Assembly (NCBI GenBank): GCA_028622995.1
Contig: JAJQJQ010000005.1
Span: forward strand, 3,534,001-3,598,000
Direction: 5' to 3'
DNA length: 64,000 bases
Origin: Panagrolaimus kolymaensis
Taxonomy: Eukaryota > Nematoda > Chromadorea > Rhabditida > Panagrolaimidae
The position numbers and the translations under genes are program-made. The notes under the pieces are model-generated. The model saw only the letters and a list, made by a program, of their open reading frames with translations. It was not told where the DNA came from and searched no databases. Shown here one piece after another: positions 1-13,096 of this stretch. Position 1 is the stretch's first letter. Every line of letters begins with the position of its first letter.

Positions 1-919
1 ACAGTATGATAATCCCAATGTAAGCCTAAAATAGCAACAATAAATTGAAGTAAAAAGCGTGAAAGAAACGAACCAAAAATATTAACTTTGTATTCAGGTT
101 GCTTTTCATCATCTAAGAAGTAAGGATTTGAAGAAGCCATAGTTAACATATTTTCACGTGGAATGGCATGCTTAGGATCAACCACTTTTCCATTGATTGT
201 ATGAGGTCGATTATTCATTGCAGTATCAGTCATTTGAATGGTGGCATAAGTAACAAATCCAAAACCACGAGAATTCTTTGTAATAGGATCACGTATAACT
301 ATGGAATCAACCACGTGACCCCATTGAGAATAATATTGACGTAACTAAAATAATGAGAATATATTCAAATATGTTTATCCTTTTCTTTGAAATAATTTTC
401 GAGCAATTTCTTGAACATTGGCAGCTGTGATAAACAAAGATACGGCAAACTCAAAAGTTGCTTGCACTATTATTGATTGATCAACGATCGCTAATATAAG
501 CGGCTTTAAAGCAATTTTACGATTAAAAGATAAAAACATCAAAAAGGTTTAATCAAGAAAATTTTACGACATCACTATGATTTTTATATATTCAAATCAT
601 GCTAGTCACAGTCATCACCAATAATCCAAGAAATAGCTCAAAATCAATCACAAAAAATCAATAAAAATAAACTTACTTGATCATCAGAAGTATCATGCGT
701 TAATCCACCAACGAACAGCTTTCTCAATTGAAGATCATTATTAGCAGCAAGAGGAGGAGGACCATGGATAACAGCAGCAGACGGACCATAATGGTTGTTG
801 TTACTTGGAAATTGATTCATATACAAATTCATTGTTTGTGGTAAAGCATAAAATGGTGGAGGTCCACCCATCATTCCACGTGTCGGTGCAGGAGGCCAAT
901 TTGCAATAAATGGATCCAT
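1..919 (-). CDS. hnRNP A/B-like RNA-binding protein, 5' part (3' end outside window)
   Basis: Predicted exons on the minus strand are 919-677, 344-87 and, less surely, 25-1; the first junction keeps frame. The start is the ATG at 917-919. An 80-residue Pro/Asn/Met-rich leader precedes an RNA recognition motif: the RNP2 element KLFVGGL ends exon 1, and the RNP1 element RGFGFVTY lies in exon 2. RRM1 is followed by a linker with HAIPRE, the type of inter-RRM linker seen in hnRNP A/B proteins, so a second RRM probably starts at the window edge. Such proteins bind nascent mRNA in the nucleus and influence splicing and export. Which hnRNP paralogue this is cannot be decided because the second RRM and the Gly-rich tail are missing. 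The exon 2 donor (gttaat at 81-86) is weak, so the last junction is uncertain. Confidence 0.8.
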
Positions 920-2795
920 TGATTTTCGTTATTGCTGTTGCTTCTTTTATACAGAAATATATTCTTTTTCAAATGAATATATAAACATGAAATCAGTATC
1001 TATCATCTACAAGAAAAATAGATGGATTTAAAAAATAAAATCAAAAAATTGCGAAAGAAATCACAAACGGAAAAGAAAAGTAACACAAAAAAACGCAAGC
1101 AGACGAACGAAAACGAGTTCGAGCGAGAGAGAAGAAATGCACAAAGATTTTGTGAGAGAAGCTCTGGGAAAGCTTGATGGAAAAGGAAGCGAACAATAAA
1201 TTTGAGCAACTTGCGCCTTTGATTGACATAGGGAAGTTTCGTTAATTTTGTTATATTTTACGTATTTATTTTCAATATATGTATATATCGAGCAGTCATT
1301 ACCATTTCTGAAATAGGATGCACTAAATACGATTTTATAAATCAGGATATTTTTAATCACAAGCAGTAGCAAATGAAAGTTCCGGCAGTGCTTTCAGTAT
1401 GATTGAGGATCTTGGAGATCAACAAGTTAGTGCCAAGGAATAACATTTTTCCAAAAGTACAAAAAGCACTATCGTATTGCAATAAATTTCAAGATATTTT
1501 TATGGAAACTTCGGATATTCGTTAAAATTGCTTTGTGAAAATATTGTTACATACATATTCCTTTAATCCTATATTATGTAATTTAAAAAGTTTTACCAAT
1601 TAAAATATTACAAATAGTTATTTTTATAAAAATAGTAGCTTGGGATGATTTTTATCGTTTTTTAAAAATAATTACATAACAGAGTTTATGTTACATCATA
1701 GAAAATAAAAATAATGTTATTTTTTTTTTTTGCAAGTTATTTTTTGTATTGTAATATTTTTTTCTTTGTAAATTATTTTGAACGATTTTTAAATACCGGT
1801 TTAATTAGTTTTTGTTAGAAGCATATTTTTCATTTTTCTTTCTTTTTTTTTGTCAAAAACTACATACATAAGTATTAATTTATAAAAAAAAAGTTTTAGA
1901 AGTTTTAATAAATAAGTGTTTCTCTTTTGCCACATTTAAAAAAATATAAAAATATATTTTTGAATCATCATTAAAAACTGTTCTTTTTTTTGTTCTCTTG
2001 ACGTCTAGAATTTTAATGGTACTTATCAATGGAATAATGCTATATTATTTTTCTATAAAATCGTTAAAAAGAGCTTTAATCATCCTTTTCGATGTTCTAT
2101 TGTTTGTCAATATTCTTTTTCTCACTTTATAGTTGCAAAAAAAATAGTATGGATTATCTTTTAACAAGGAGTCATGACTTTTAGGGAATGCGTTGTAAAA
2201 CTTTTACTACCCACATAAAGCTAATTATTTTTAAAATAAATGCTTTGATTATTCATTCATCAGCATGCTTGTAAAAGTAAATAAAAAGACATAGCCATAT
2301 ATTATTTTGTAAAATAAGTTTTAACCAAACATATATTATGAGATCACGAACTTTGCATTTAAAAGCATTATTTAAGCTCAAATTTTTGATAAAAGTGAAA
2401 ATGAATCATAAAGCGCATTTTGTATAAAATCGTGCAAAAAAATTTAATAAATATTGTAAACTAAACCCTTTTGTTTGACTCTTTTTTTCTTTCTCTAAAG
2501 TTTTTTTTTCACTGATAAGAATAATCGCATTGACCAAGTTATAAAGCTAACTATAAATATTTTTCCAATAATTTTATCAAAAAGATGAAAATGTTCTTTC
2601 TAGTAATGGCCTCTTTTTGTTTTCTTACGTCTTTATTTTTTTCCCGTAAAAAATAGTTTTAAAAAATTCTTACATTTTCTAGTTTCCTTTTTTTTATGTT
2701 CTTACCCGTAGCGACTATTCATTTTTAAAGATTTAAAAAAATATCGCTTTTAGAATATTCAGAAGAAACATCGCTTAAAAACTTGCATTCAAATC
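920..2795. other. intergenic region between divergent genes
   Basis: This AT-rich spacer lies between the divergently transcribed hnRNP-like and SecA-like genes and presumably contains both promoters. Short ORFs at 1003-1372 overlap in several frames and have no recognisable content. A possible trans-splice acceptor (attcag, ending at 2762) lies 33 bp upstream of the SecA-like start codon. I see no RNA gene or repeat. Confidence 0.6.
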
Positions 2796-5700
2796 ATGGA
2801 GGAAGAAAAGAAATGGATGTATGGTATCGCTGAAGCTAAAATTAAGACTTTGATAGATAAAAACAAAACTTTTACTGAAGTAAAAAAAGATTTTAACTTG
2901 AAAAGTGAAAAGGATATTCGGGATTTGTTGACTATTTACATGGTTCTTTTCCAAGCTTCATTAAAAAGTAAAGGAAAGGACCATATTTATGAAGTTTTTG
3001 AATGTCCTGATGAAACGGTTATTACTCAGTGGATTGACGTCATTTACAATGCGAAACCAAATGCTGAATTTTATAGTTTGTTAAAGGACGCACCCTTTAT
3101 TTCAGGTCTTATCGATTTGAAAACTTACAAAAAGGATATTGATTTTGAACAATTTTGGAAAGATTTGCGTGATACTTTCAAAGCATTATTTATAAACTTT
3201 AAATATTTGCATGGCTTTGTCGGAATTTATCGTTGCTTGTTATATTGTGAAAACTTTACACGATATTCAGAAGTTTACTGTAAAGCCACGGAAGAATTAT
3301 GGGAAAAATGCAAAGATGATGATTCAAGTTTGCGTTTGGAAGTCGATGATAAAGCAGAAGTTGACAGCGAGCATCAGCGTCTTTTTGAACTAGTTGAAAA
3401 CAGCGAACATTGTACCTGTCCAGTTTTAAAAAATCTTATTAAAGTAAGTTTTTTTTCTTCTCGCAACAATCATTTTGTAATCTTTATTTCTTATTGATGT
3501 TTTAGGACATGCTAAAACCAACGACTTTTAAAATCATCCCGGAAGGTATTTATCAAAAGCTTGAAATTGAAGGCCATAAAATTGTTTTATCATTGATTTA
3601 CGGAAAGATTAAAGAAAAAATAAACGGCAGCAATAATATCAACTATGTAGAAATCAATGCAAAACATGATTTAATTCTTGATACTGATATCATTTTGCAT
3701 GGAAAAGATTTAGCATTAATTGCCAAAGATAGCGTGATGTTTGTTGATTCAATAAAAGTTGACTTATCTGGAAAAACTGCTATAAACGATGATTCAATGC
3801 AAAAACCAGCAAAAAGTGGTAAAAAATGAGGTGAAAAAGGTGACGATGGAAAGGATGGTATTGCTGGAGAATGTTCGGGTGATTTTGTCGTTTGTTGCAA
3901 ACATCTAGAAGGAAAAGAGAATTTATCATTAATTTTAAATGGTGGCAATGGTTCTGACGGACAAGATGGTGGTGATGGAGTAGAAGGAGAGGATGGAATT
4001 GGCGCTGACTTTGAAACAGCATTTAATTTACGATATAAAGTTAAAAAAGCTTTTAAACATCTCACTCTTGGAACAGCTTCTCGTTTGCTAGATAAGAGAA
4101 TTGGTAAAACAAAAACTCCAGAGGGAATTGTTCACATAGAAAGTGATTCAGCTTGTTATGGATCTACCCATACTGTAGAATTATATGAGGGCACTGGAGG
4201 AAAAGACGGAGGCAAGGGAGGAAAAAATGGATGTGGTGGTCAAGGTGGAAAAAAAGGAAAGTATTATGTTATCGTCGATGGAGATATGAATAACGATAAT
4301 CTGCATAAGGTAAACTATGTTTTGAGTTTTAAAAAAATACAATTAACTTTTTTCAGCTCGAAGCGAATGATGGTGTAGATGGTTCAGCCGGAAAAGTTGG
4401 GAAAAAAGGTGATTATGGAAAAGATGGATGGGATATTGCAATACTTAATAGTACATTTAAACAGCGTCATGAATATGGTAAAGATAAAAACCAAAAACTT
4501 CGCGTAATTTATACTGATAAAGAAACTGAAGTATGTGCATATGTAAAAGCCAAAAACAAAGGACCTGGAAGCAAGTGTTATGCACATATTTCATCATCAT
4601 TAATATCAAAACAATTTTTACAAGATCATGAAAAAAAGGTTGAAATGAAAAGTAACGCAGAACGAAGTAGTGAAGCGATTACAAGAAAAACAAACACAAT
4701 GGATGTTAAAGCTCTTACTAAAAAGCATCACTTGATGTCTGAAAGTATGTCAGCAGCCGAAGAACAGCATGACACGGATGTGATTGCGGGTGATAATTTT
4801 GAAATTGGTCGATTATTTGAGCGTTGGCAACCATTAGAAGAATTTGAATATTATCCAAAAAAGAGACATCAAACGCCCCTATTTTCGCAAGAGGAATTTC
4901 GTTGTAAGTTTATTACTACAATATATTAATTAAATTTATAAAATAATCAAAAATTTAGGCTTCGATATTAAAAATGCAGAAAATTGGGAAAAATTATGGG
5001 TTACCACAACAGAATTTAATGTTTCAAACTTGATAACAAAAACGTTCAACCAACAGCGTAAAATAAAATTGAAGAAAAAACAATTAATTATTGAGTTGCG
5101 TTCGTTAAAAGCTAACATACAAACAGTTGATATCGATCTAACAGAAACGATGTTAGATGAAAGCGATCAAAAAAAGTTCGAACTATTTAAACTTTTGAAT
5201 GAACTTGAAATAGACGGAAATCCGTTAGAATCATATTTGTTGGAGCTTGAAGAGGCTTATGATAATGGAAAAAATGTTGAATGTATTAGTGAGATGATGA
5301 ATAAACTTTCTTCATTAAAAGAAGAGGCAAGAATTTTACTATTGAATCCTGTATTTGAAGAGCTCTTTGATGGAGTTTCTTCATTTCATAATGCTCTTGG
5401 ACAAGCTTTGGATGAATGTGATTCAAGACCATTATATTATTATCTAAGATTATACGAATACGTATCTGAAAACGAAGATTTTATTCAACTTATGAATGAC
5501 AATAACTATACTCAAAATAATGAAAAAAAGGATGTTATCTCATTATGGAAAACAAGAACAGCTTTTTCCCAAAACTTCGAAAAAACATTTAAAACACGTC
5601 TTGAAATGCAAAAACAATCAACTAATTATTTAACATGTACAAAAGAACCGTTAGATTCTAAATTAACAATGTTGTTTAATTTTGTAAACTCTTCCGCACA

Positions 5701-8700
5701 CAAAGCTGCACAATATTTGCGTAAAAAATTAGAAATTTTATGCACAGCGTTTCCATCCATTGGTATACCATTTTTAAATTCGATGCTCTTCGTATTTGAA
5801 GTTGAGGGTTTTCATATTGATTTGATTACTTTAAAATATTTGATCGGAATTGTCTTCGATGAATGCATGAAATATTCCACAAACAATGGGTATATATTTC
5901 CTGCGATTTTATTGCTTTCTAAACAAGAACAATGGATCGATGAATTTTTCTTTTTCCATGCTGAATCAACTTTCAAAGGTCTTATTAAAGAGAAAGAAAA
6001 AATAATAAAAACGTTGGAAGAAATAACGGATGAAAATTTGAAAATTTTATATTCCCAAAAGCTTGAAGATTTATTAAAACTTGAAAATGATGAAACTTTA
6101 GCTGAGGTTAGCTTGATGGAAATATTAGAAGCAACAAAACACCGAGACACTTTTTATCCGTATTTAAAAAAAGCTAACATCCATGAATGGCCAAACATTA
6201 TGGAAAGATTAAACTTTTTCGATAGTATTGAAGATACACAATGGAACCAACTTACTGGAAGCAGAAATAATTTGAAACAATTAATTTTATTTTGGTGCAT
6301 TAAATTAATTGAAAGATTTGAAGCCAAAGAAGTTAAAGCCATTGTTGGTTGCATTGGTGAATTTTTGCCGTTTGATAAAGATATCGTTGGTCGATTTATG
6401 TATCGCTTATGTAATGGCGACTCAAATTTTGATCTAACTTTACATCCTTTACGATCAATCTTAGAAGCAGCATTGCATTGTTTGCGATCAAAAAATTTTG
6501 ATCAAAATGATACTGATGTTTATAAAATTGCGAAAGATTTATTGCGTGTTAATTCAAATGGTGGTTCAATAATTCAAAAAGAAAAAGATTTGGAAGAAAT
6601 TTGCAATAAATTAAATTCTATGGATGATTTTATCTTTGATGGTATTTCTGTTTTTGATTTGCTATCAACATTTTATAGCGAAGAAATTGAAACAGATATG
6701 GAAAATTTTGCGACTAAAGTATCAACAACAAAATCTTCTTACAAGAATTATCAAGAAGAAAGCAAAAAACTACATAATCCTTTTGCTCAAGAAATCGATT
6801 ACGATGTATTTTTATTAAAAATTGTGGACAAAATAATTTTTAAATTGCGTGGTTTTAAATTGAAGCATACTCAAAAAATAGCTGTATTATGCGCTTTAAA
6901 AAAATACAAAACTAAACGTGAAAATTTTAATAAAACCGGCGGTTTATTACAACAAATTTCAACGGGTGAAGGCAAAACTTTAATTATTGCTACAGTAAGT
7001 ATTATTAGTGCTCTTAAAGGTTTGAAAGTCAATATTGTCACAAGCTCTCCAGTATTAGCAAAGCGTGATGTCTCCAATACACCGGGTGGATGCTTAGATC
7101 TTTATCAAACGTTTGGGTTAACGGCTGATCACATCTGTTATGATTGCTCAAGGCGTCGTAATAATGCTTATTCAAAATGCAATATAATTTATGGTGATTT
7201 AATTAGTTATCAACGCGATTACCTTCTGGACGAATTTTATTTAAAAAACATTGCAGCAAGTCGAGATACTGATATCGTAATTATTGATGAAGTTGATTCG
7301 CTGCTTTTGGATAATGGATTAAATACCCTTTATTTATCTCATCCTATCGCAGATTTTGAAATGCTTCATCCATTAATTATTAATATTTGGGACCTTGTAA
7401 ATAAAGAGTTGAAGGATAAAAATAATGATACATGCAATAATGAAAAGTTTTATCAGAAAGTTTATCCCACTTTATTTCCCGTTATTTCATGGCATGATTT
7501 TGCACAATATCTAAATGTTCCTGATAAAGCAGCTGAAGATTTCAAAAATGTATGTATTGATAATGGAATTGCTGGTCAAAACGGTATTTTATTATTAACT
7601 GCACATGCAGATATCCTAAACCAAATTGATAAACTCAAGGACAAATTTGAAAATTTCAAAAATTTAGTGTATACCAAATATTATATTCTTGCAGTGGATA
7701 AAAAGCTAAATGAAATGTCACCAGAAGAAGTAAAAATTAAAGTTAAGGATGAACTGTTATTGAATGCAAAAAACACTCATAAAGCAATGGGAACTTCTAC
7801 AATAACACCGAATGAAATAATTTATTTTTATACCATGATTGCGGATGATAACATTATAACTTTCCTTGGAAATGAAATGGCCATTAACTCCAAAATTCTT
7901 GAAAAAGTTGAACAGCGGCTTGAAATATTATATTCACATTTTATTCGACTCGTTGACAAAATTATGTACAATCTTCAAGTTGATGTTCCTATGCATTTGC
8001 GCCAATACGTGGAAACACATTTAAAGGATTTCATCGCAAATGCTGAAACCGCATTTTATATGAAAGAAAGTGTTTCATATCAAGTTGAAGTGGTAGCAAT
8101 ATCAGGAAAAAATATGATTGAACCAAAAATTATTATCATTGATCGCGACACCGGAGTAGATCTTCCAACAACTCAATGGCATAAAGGGTTGCATCAATTT
8201 TTACAGCTCAAACATGGCTTACGCTTAACAGCATTATCAACTAAAGCGGTGTTTATTTCAAATGTATCATATTTGCAAAAATTTAATTGTATTTATGGCT
8301 TTAGTGGAACCCTGGGAGCTGAAGCCGAGAAAAAGGAACTTATTAATGTCTATGGCCTTAAAAAGATTACATTACCATCCTCGCATGTCAAACAATTTTA
8401 TGAGGAACATTCCATCGTAACCAACACTCGTCAAAATCAACATGTTGAAATTTTCAATGATATTAAAGAAAAATTAGATGAAGGACGCTCTGTGCTGATT
8501 ATAGCTGAGTCGGTAAAACAAGTTACGAAACTCCATCAAAAAATTTTAGCCATTGCAAAAGAAAATTTGGAAGAAACTCAATTAACGCCATTTAAAAAAT
8601 CAAAAGTTTATAAACGTGATTATGAAAATTTTGAATATGGCGATGGAACAGTAAAATTACAACCAAAAACTATTATTTTTGCTACAAATTTGGCGGGAAG

Positions 8701-11700
8701 AGGTACTGATATTCAATTGACCGATGAATTAAAAAATAGAGGTGGACTTCATGTTATTATTTCATTTCTTCCACAAAGTAAACGAGTCGAAGAGCAAGCA
8801 TATGGGCGAGCAGCTCGTTGTGGGGAAGCTGGAACTGCAAAACTTATTATTTATGAAAATCAGAAGGAAGCTAGAATCAATATCTTAGAACTCAAAATGA
8901 AAAGGGATGCAAGAGAAAATAATAGGATTCAACAAATACAAAAACGATATGAAAGCAAAATTAAAGTTGAAGAAGAATGCTTTTCAAAATTTTCAAAAGT
9001 TTTTCAAATTCTTAATCCTCACGACAATGACGATAAATTTACTAGAATACTATCAAAAGATCTTTTGGATCGGTGGGCTTTATGGCTTGATCATTCTGAA
9101 TATCAATGGTTAAATGATGAAGAAAGAATTAAAGCTGCTGAAATATTTTGCCATAGCTTAATTCCCACTGATGTTCAAGATGATGTTCCGACACAACCTC
9201 TAAATCTTTTAAATTTTGCTATTTTAAAAGTAAGTTCATCAGTATACTTGTTAAAACAAAAATTGAAAACGTGAAAAACGTACTCGCAAATGTGCTCAAA
9301 CTTTCATTAAAAATGACATCAAATAAATTATAAAATTTCAGATAATAGAAAAGTCTTATCCGGCCGCAGAAAAATTACTTGAAACAGTTGCGAATTTATA
9401 TCCCGCTTATTTACCAGAAGCTCAATATTATTCGGTATATATAATTTCGCAAACGCTTGAAAATCAAAAGCAATATGAAAAATCCGAAAGAAAATTTGAA
9501 ACGGCGAGAAATGGATTTACCCAACGATTATTAAACTTTTCAAAGCATATAAACATGGTAAATGACCATAAAATTATAGAAAAGGGTCGAATGCTTGAAA
9601 GTGATGCTTTTGTTGAACAGCAACTAGAATCGGAGCAACTTTTACGACACGCGATCGAAAGCATTGACAGCTTTTTTGGTCAAATTATTGAACCTATGAA
9701 CTTTGCCACTAATTCAATTTGCATGGAAGCCTCATTATTTTTTTATAATCGCTTTCGTAATTCATCTATTTTTGGAGATAATACGCCCATAACAGGTTTC
9801 AAAGTAAGAAAGGGGTTTAATATGAAAACTTTAATGTCATATTGTCAATACAATGGACTCTGTGTATCAAAAGTGTCAAAAAAACTTAAAGAATGGGAAG
9901 AAAACGAAAAAATGGAACTATGCGAATTGCAAAATATTATGGAAATTGCAACATGGGAAAATTTTTGGACTGAATTGAAAACCAATTGTCTTTTGAGCAA
10001 TATTAAAAGTCATATGTTTATGGACAGCACTAAAATTCCAGAATTAAGTGAATCATTACTAAATAAATATAAAATTTCGAACAAAACAACTGGCAGACTA
10101 TTTCAGCGGTTTTTTGTAAAAGATCAAAATTGGATTGAACTAGATGGCCAAGAAGTGATAAACAACGTTAAAAAAGAATTACTTAATATTTTACGAGACA
10201 ATGAAATGCTTGTCGAATCCGAATCTGCAATTTTATTAAACATTAAAAAAGATTCAATTATTAAATTTAAAAAATTTAATTTAATTACAAAGGAAAATTT
10301 AATCAAATATGGAATTCTTGAAGATGAAGCTCCACAAATCTTTGAGAGTTTAATCCAAGAAAATATTTTGGAACACACTGATGCTGAAAATTACCGTTTA
10401 TCATGTAAATTTGATTTGGATAAATGCTTGAATTTATCATCATTGTATGCTCCAATAATTAAACAAATGATAGAACAAAAACTTGCTTTTGGGCTAGCTT
10501 TTCAAATACTTCAGAATTGTTTGAAAGAAAATCATCATGAATATGTTACAGTTCTTCCAAGTCAAAATGATTTAACTTTTGTATTGGAATTAGCCGATAA
10601 CGGAATTTTAGACAAAACCAATGTAAACCTTTATGGTTTAAACAATAATAGCACGACCACAGGTTTTATAAAGAAAACATGGAATCGATGGGCGGATAAC
10701 GAAGCAAATCATAATCTTTCCGAAGCCCTTGATGACGCAAAAAGATTTATTGAAGAGAATTTCGGTAAAGAAAATGTTAAATTTGATGATAAAAGGAAAT
10801 TATATCAAAAAATTTTTTTAAATCCTCATCTCGAGGATTTAAAAAAAGTATTCATGGATAAAGCTCCAGCACATCAAAAGTATTCAACATTTGACATTGA
10901 ATTAATTCCTATTAAAGAAATTGATGAATTACAAGAAAATAATTTAATGATTGCTCATGGTTTAACCTATTTAATAAGTTTTTGTGGAAAAAAATGGACA
11001 TTCAAAACAAAAGTTGCGTTGGGCGCTGTTACTACTTTAGCTTTGGCGCAAATAGTTGCTGGTAGTGCAGTATTTGTGCTTACTACGGGAATTGGTACTT
11101 TACCTGCTAAGGCTCTTATCTTTGAAGGTAAGTATAATTTACAAATCATTTCGTAACAATTTTTTTTCTTCAGGCATTAGCGATATGACTTATGCTGCTA
11201 AAGGATTATGGACTGGATATTGTGATAATTATTTTAAACATAAAGTAATTAGTGTGGGATTAAATATTGCTTTTTGTAGTGCAACGGAAATGATTCAATG
11301 TGCAAAAAATTTACAACCAATTTATAGAAAAGGTTTAGCAGTTCTTCGACAAGCTTTCATTAAACCTGAAGCTCTTGTCAATGCTGGTCTTAGTATTGCC
11401 CGAAAGGCATGCCTTCCAATTGCAGCAAATCTTTTAAGCAATATTAAAGAAAAAGAAGATATAGCAAAAATAATAATGGATACAACCGAATTCGCTGTAA
11501 AACAAATTAATGCTCAACTTGTCGCAAGTTTAGATTCTGTATTTTCAAATAATCAAAGTTTAATGGAAAATATAAAAAAATGTATACCTAAAATACAGCA
11601 AGATGAAATTATCAAAGAGGGAAACAGTATGATTTTTAATGGAATTATTGATCCAATTTTATTTAAATTATGTTACTTCATAATTGACAAATTTCGAACC

Positions 11701-12621
11701 TCTATCATGGAAAATAAAAATGTTGACAAAGCAAATTCGTTTGAAATGCGAATCACTGATATTGTAAAATCAGATGCATTTGGAGAGCACAGAAATAAAT
11801 TTGTCAAGCAACTTCAAGAAAATCTTATCAATCTTAGTTCAAACCTTGATCAAAAGTTTACGAGAATTTTGGGAGGAAGTTCAGAAATGTTTTCAGAAGT
11901 TTCAGTAAAGGACGAAAAGGCCGCTAAATCAATAATGGATAAATGGAAAACAGAATTAATTGAACAAAATAAAATTTTATTAGAAAATAAAGTTAAAATT
12001 CCATTGGATTATGCAAATATAAAAGAATATGAGCAACACCTCAATGAAATAATCCTTGATGCATATCGACAAAAGGAGGAAAAACGACAAATTGCAAGAA
12101 ATTTAAATACCAAAATTAAATCTTCTCAAACCCTCGAAGAAAAATTATGGGTTGAATTTAAAATGGATTATTATCAAAAGCTTGAACAACTTCAAGCACT
12201 CACTATGGTTCCTGAAATTTATGCGACTGTAATCAATGAAAGTTTAAAAATTGATGATTATGGAAGTGATGGCATTTCAAAAACATTTAGTAAAAAAATT
12301 ATCACTAAAGATATAATTGTTAAAAACCCTAACATGGTTAAAAACTATGTTGCAGCGGGAATGGAAGTAATCATTCAGCAAAATAATAATGAAGAAGCTT
12401 TGAATGAAGAAAACCCTAATGTTTACGAACAAATTCTCCTACAAATTACTGAATTTAGCGATCATTTTGAAAGTTTAGAAGTATTCAAATCAGCTTTAGT
12501 CCAACAAATTGAAAATGATCCCACTTTTTTAACTCGACAACCAATTCTTGAAGATGTTCATAAAGGAAATGAAGATGTTAGCGAACTTGACCCTATTGAT
12601 GAATCTTTTTTTGAATATTAA
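2796..12621 (+). CDS. giant SecA-type DEAD ATPase protein with collagen-like Gly repeats (one in-frame TGA)
   Basis: Six exons join in phase: 2796-3443, 3506-4309, 4357-4903, 4959-9229, 9342-11127 and 11174-12621, giving 3,167 codons before the TAA. Codons 1-216 are an unrecognised Lys/Glu-rich region. Codons about 320-520 contain Gly-x-x runs such as GEKGDDGKDG and GKKGDYGKDG. A SecA motor core follows: Walker A TGEGKT (about 1335-1340), LAKRD, DEVDS (about 1443), a GFSGTLG segment, ATNLAGRGTD (about 1912-1917) and the GRAAR arginine finger (about 1949-1953). These match SecA NBD1 and NBD2. In bacteria SecA drives preproteins through SecYEG; no SecY partner is visible here, so the animal role is unknown. 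About 1,200 residues after the motor are unrecognised, with a hydrophobic stretch at about 2645-2685. Codon 324 is an in-frame TGA (3827-3829). A GT-AG interval at 3819-3908 (90 bp, in phase) could splice it out, otherwise it means readthrough, assembly error or a decaying gene. Introns and flanking worm genes argue against bacterial contamination. Confidence 0.85.
3827..3829 (+). other. in-frame TGA within the collagen-like region of the SecA-type gene
   Basis: The TGA sits between a GKK triplet and GEKGDDGKDG, so the Gly-x-x repeat pattern continues on both sides and the frame stays open for another 480 bp to the next intron. The next base is G, which is not the classical leaky UGA-C context. 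A weak in-phase GT-AG interval (3819-3908) covers it, but its acceptor (gcaaacatctag) lacks the T-rich tract of the gene's other introns. Confidence 0.75.
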
Positions 12622-13096
12622 ATACTTTGTACCAATTAATTGTTTCCTTTTACGATTTAAAAAAGCCAATAAAGAAATTTAAAAAAAAATACATAGAAAA
12701 TTTCATTTAGTAGCATTATTGTAATGAATTATTAATTGCAAGCTTTAAAAAAATTTCCATTTACATTTTATTATGTCTCGTTCTATGAGACAAACTGATT
12801 TTTAAAAAATACATTAAGACCATGAGAAAGTTTCGTTTTAATTTGAGACTATTTAAACAGCAAACGTTTTAAACAAAAAATAATTATTATTTAACAAACT
12901 TTTCTCTTCTTGTTGCTCACTTTTGTTTGTTTCTTTTTGTCAGTGTCAAATCAATTAGAGGAAGCGTTAATTAAACCTTTTTTTAATTGACTTTTGGACA
13001 TTCACTAAACACAAGTTTTTTTTCAAATTGATTGATTTCATTTATAGAAGCGAGTGTTGGCAATAAACTGCAGTTGTTTTATTGGATTTATCAACC
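12622..13096. other. intergenic spacer
   Basis: This AT-rich spacer follows the SecA-type gene. An aataaa at about 12668-12673 could serve its 3' end. The rest is probably the upstream region of the small secreted protein gene. I see no other features. Confidence 0.5.

Noticed and set aside
1003..1372. Three overlapping minus-strand ORFs
   Set aside because: They are Phe/Ser-rich readings of a pyrimidine tract upstream of the hnRNP-like gene, without splice or domain support.
2796..12621. SecA-like sequence as bacterial contamination
   Set aside because: Five host-type introns join in phase and the gene is flanked within one contiguous sequence by intron-containing nematode genes.
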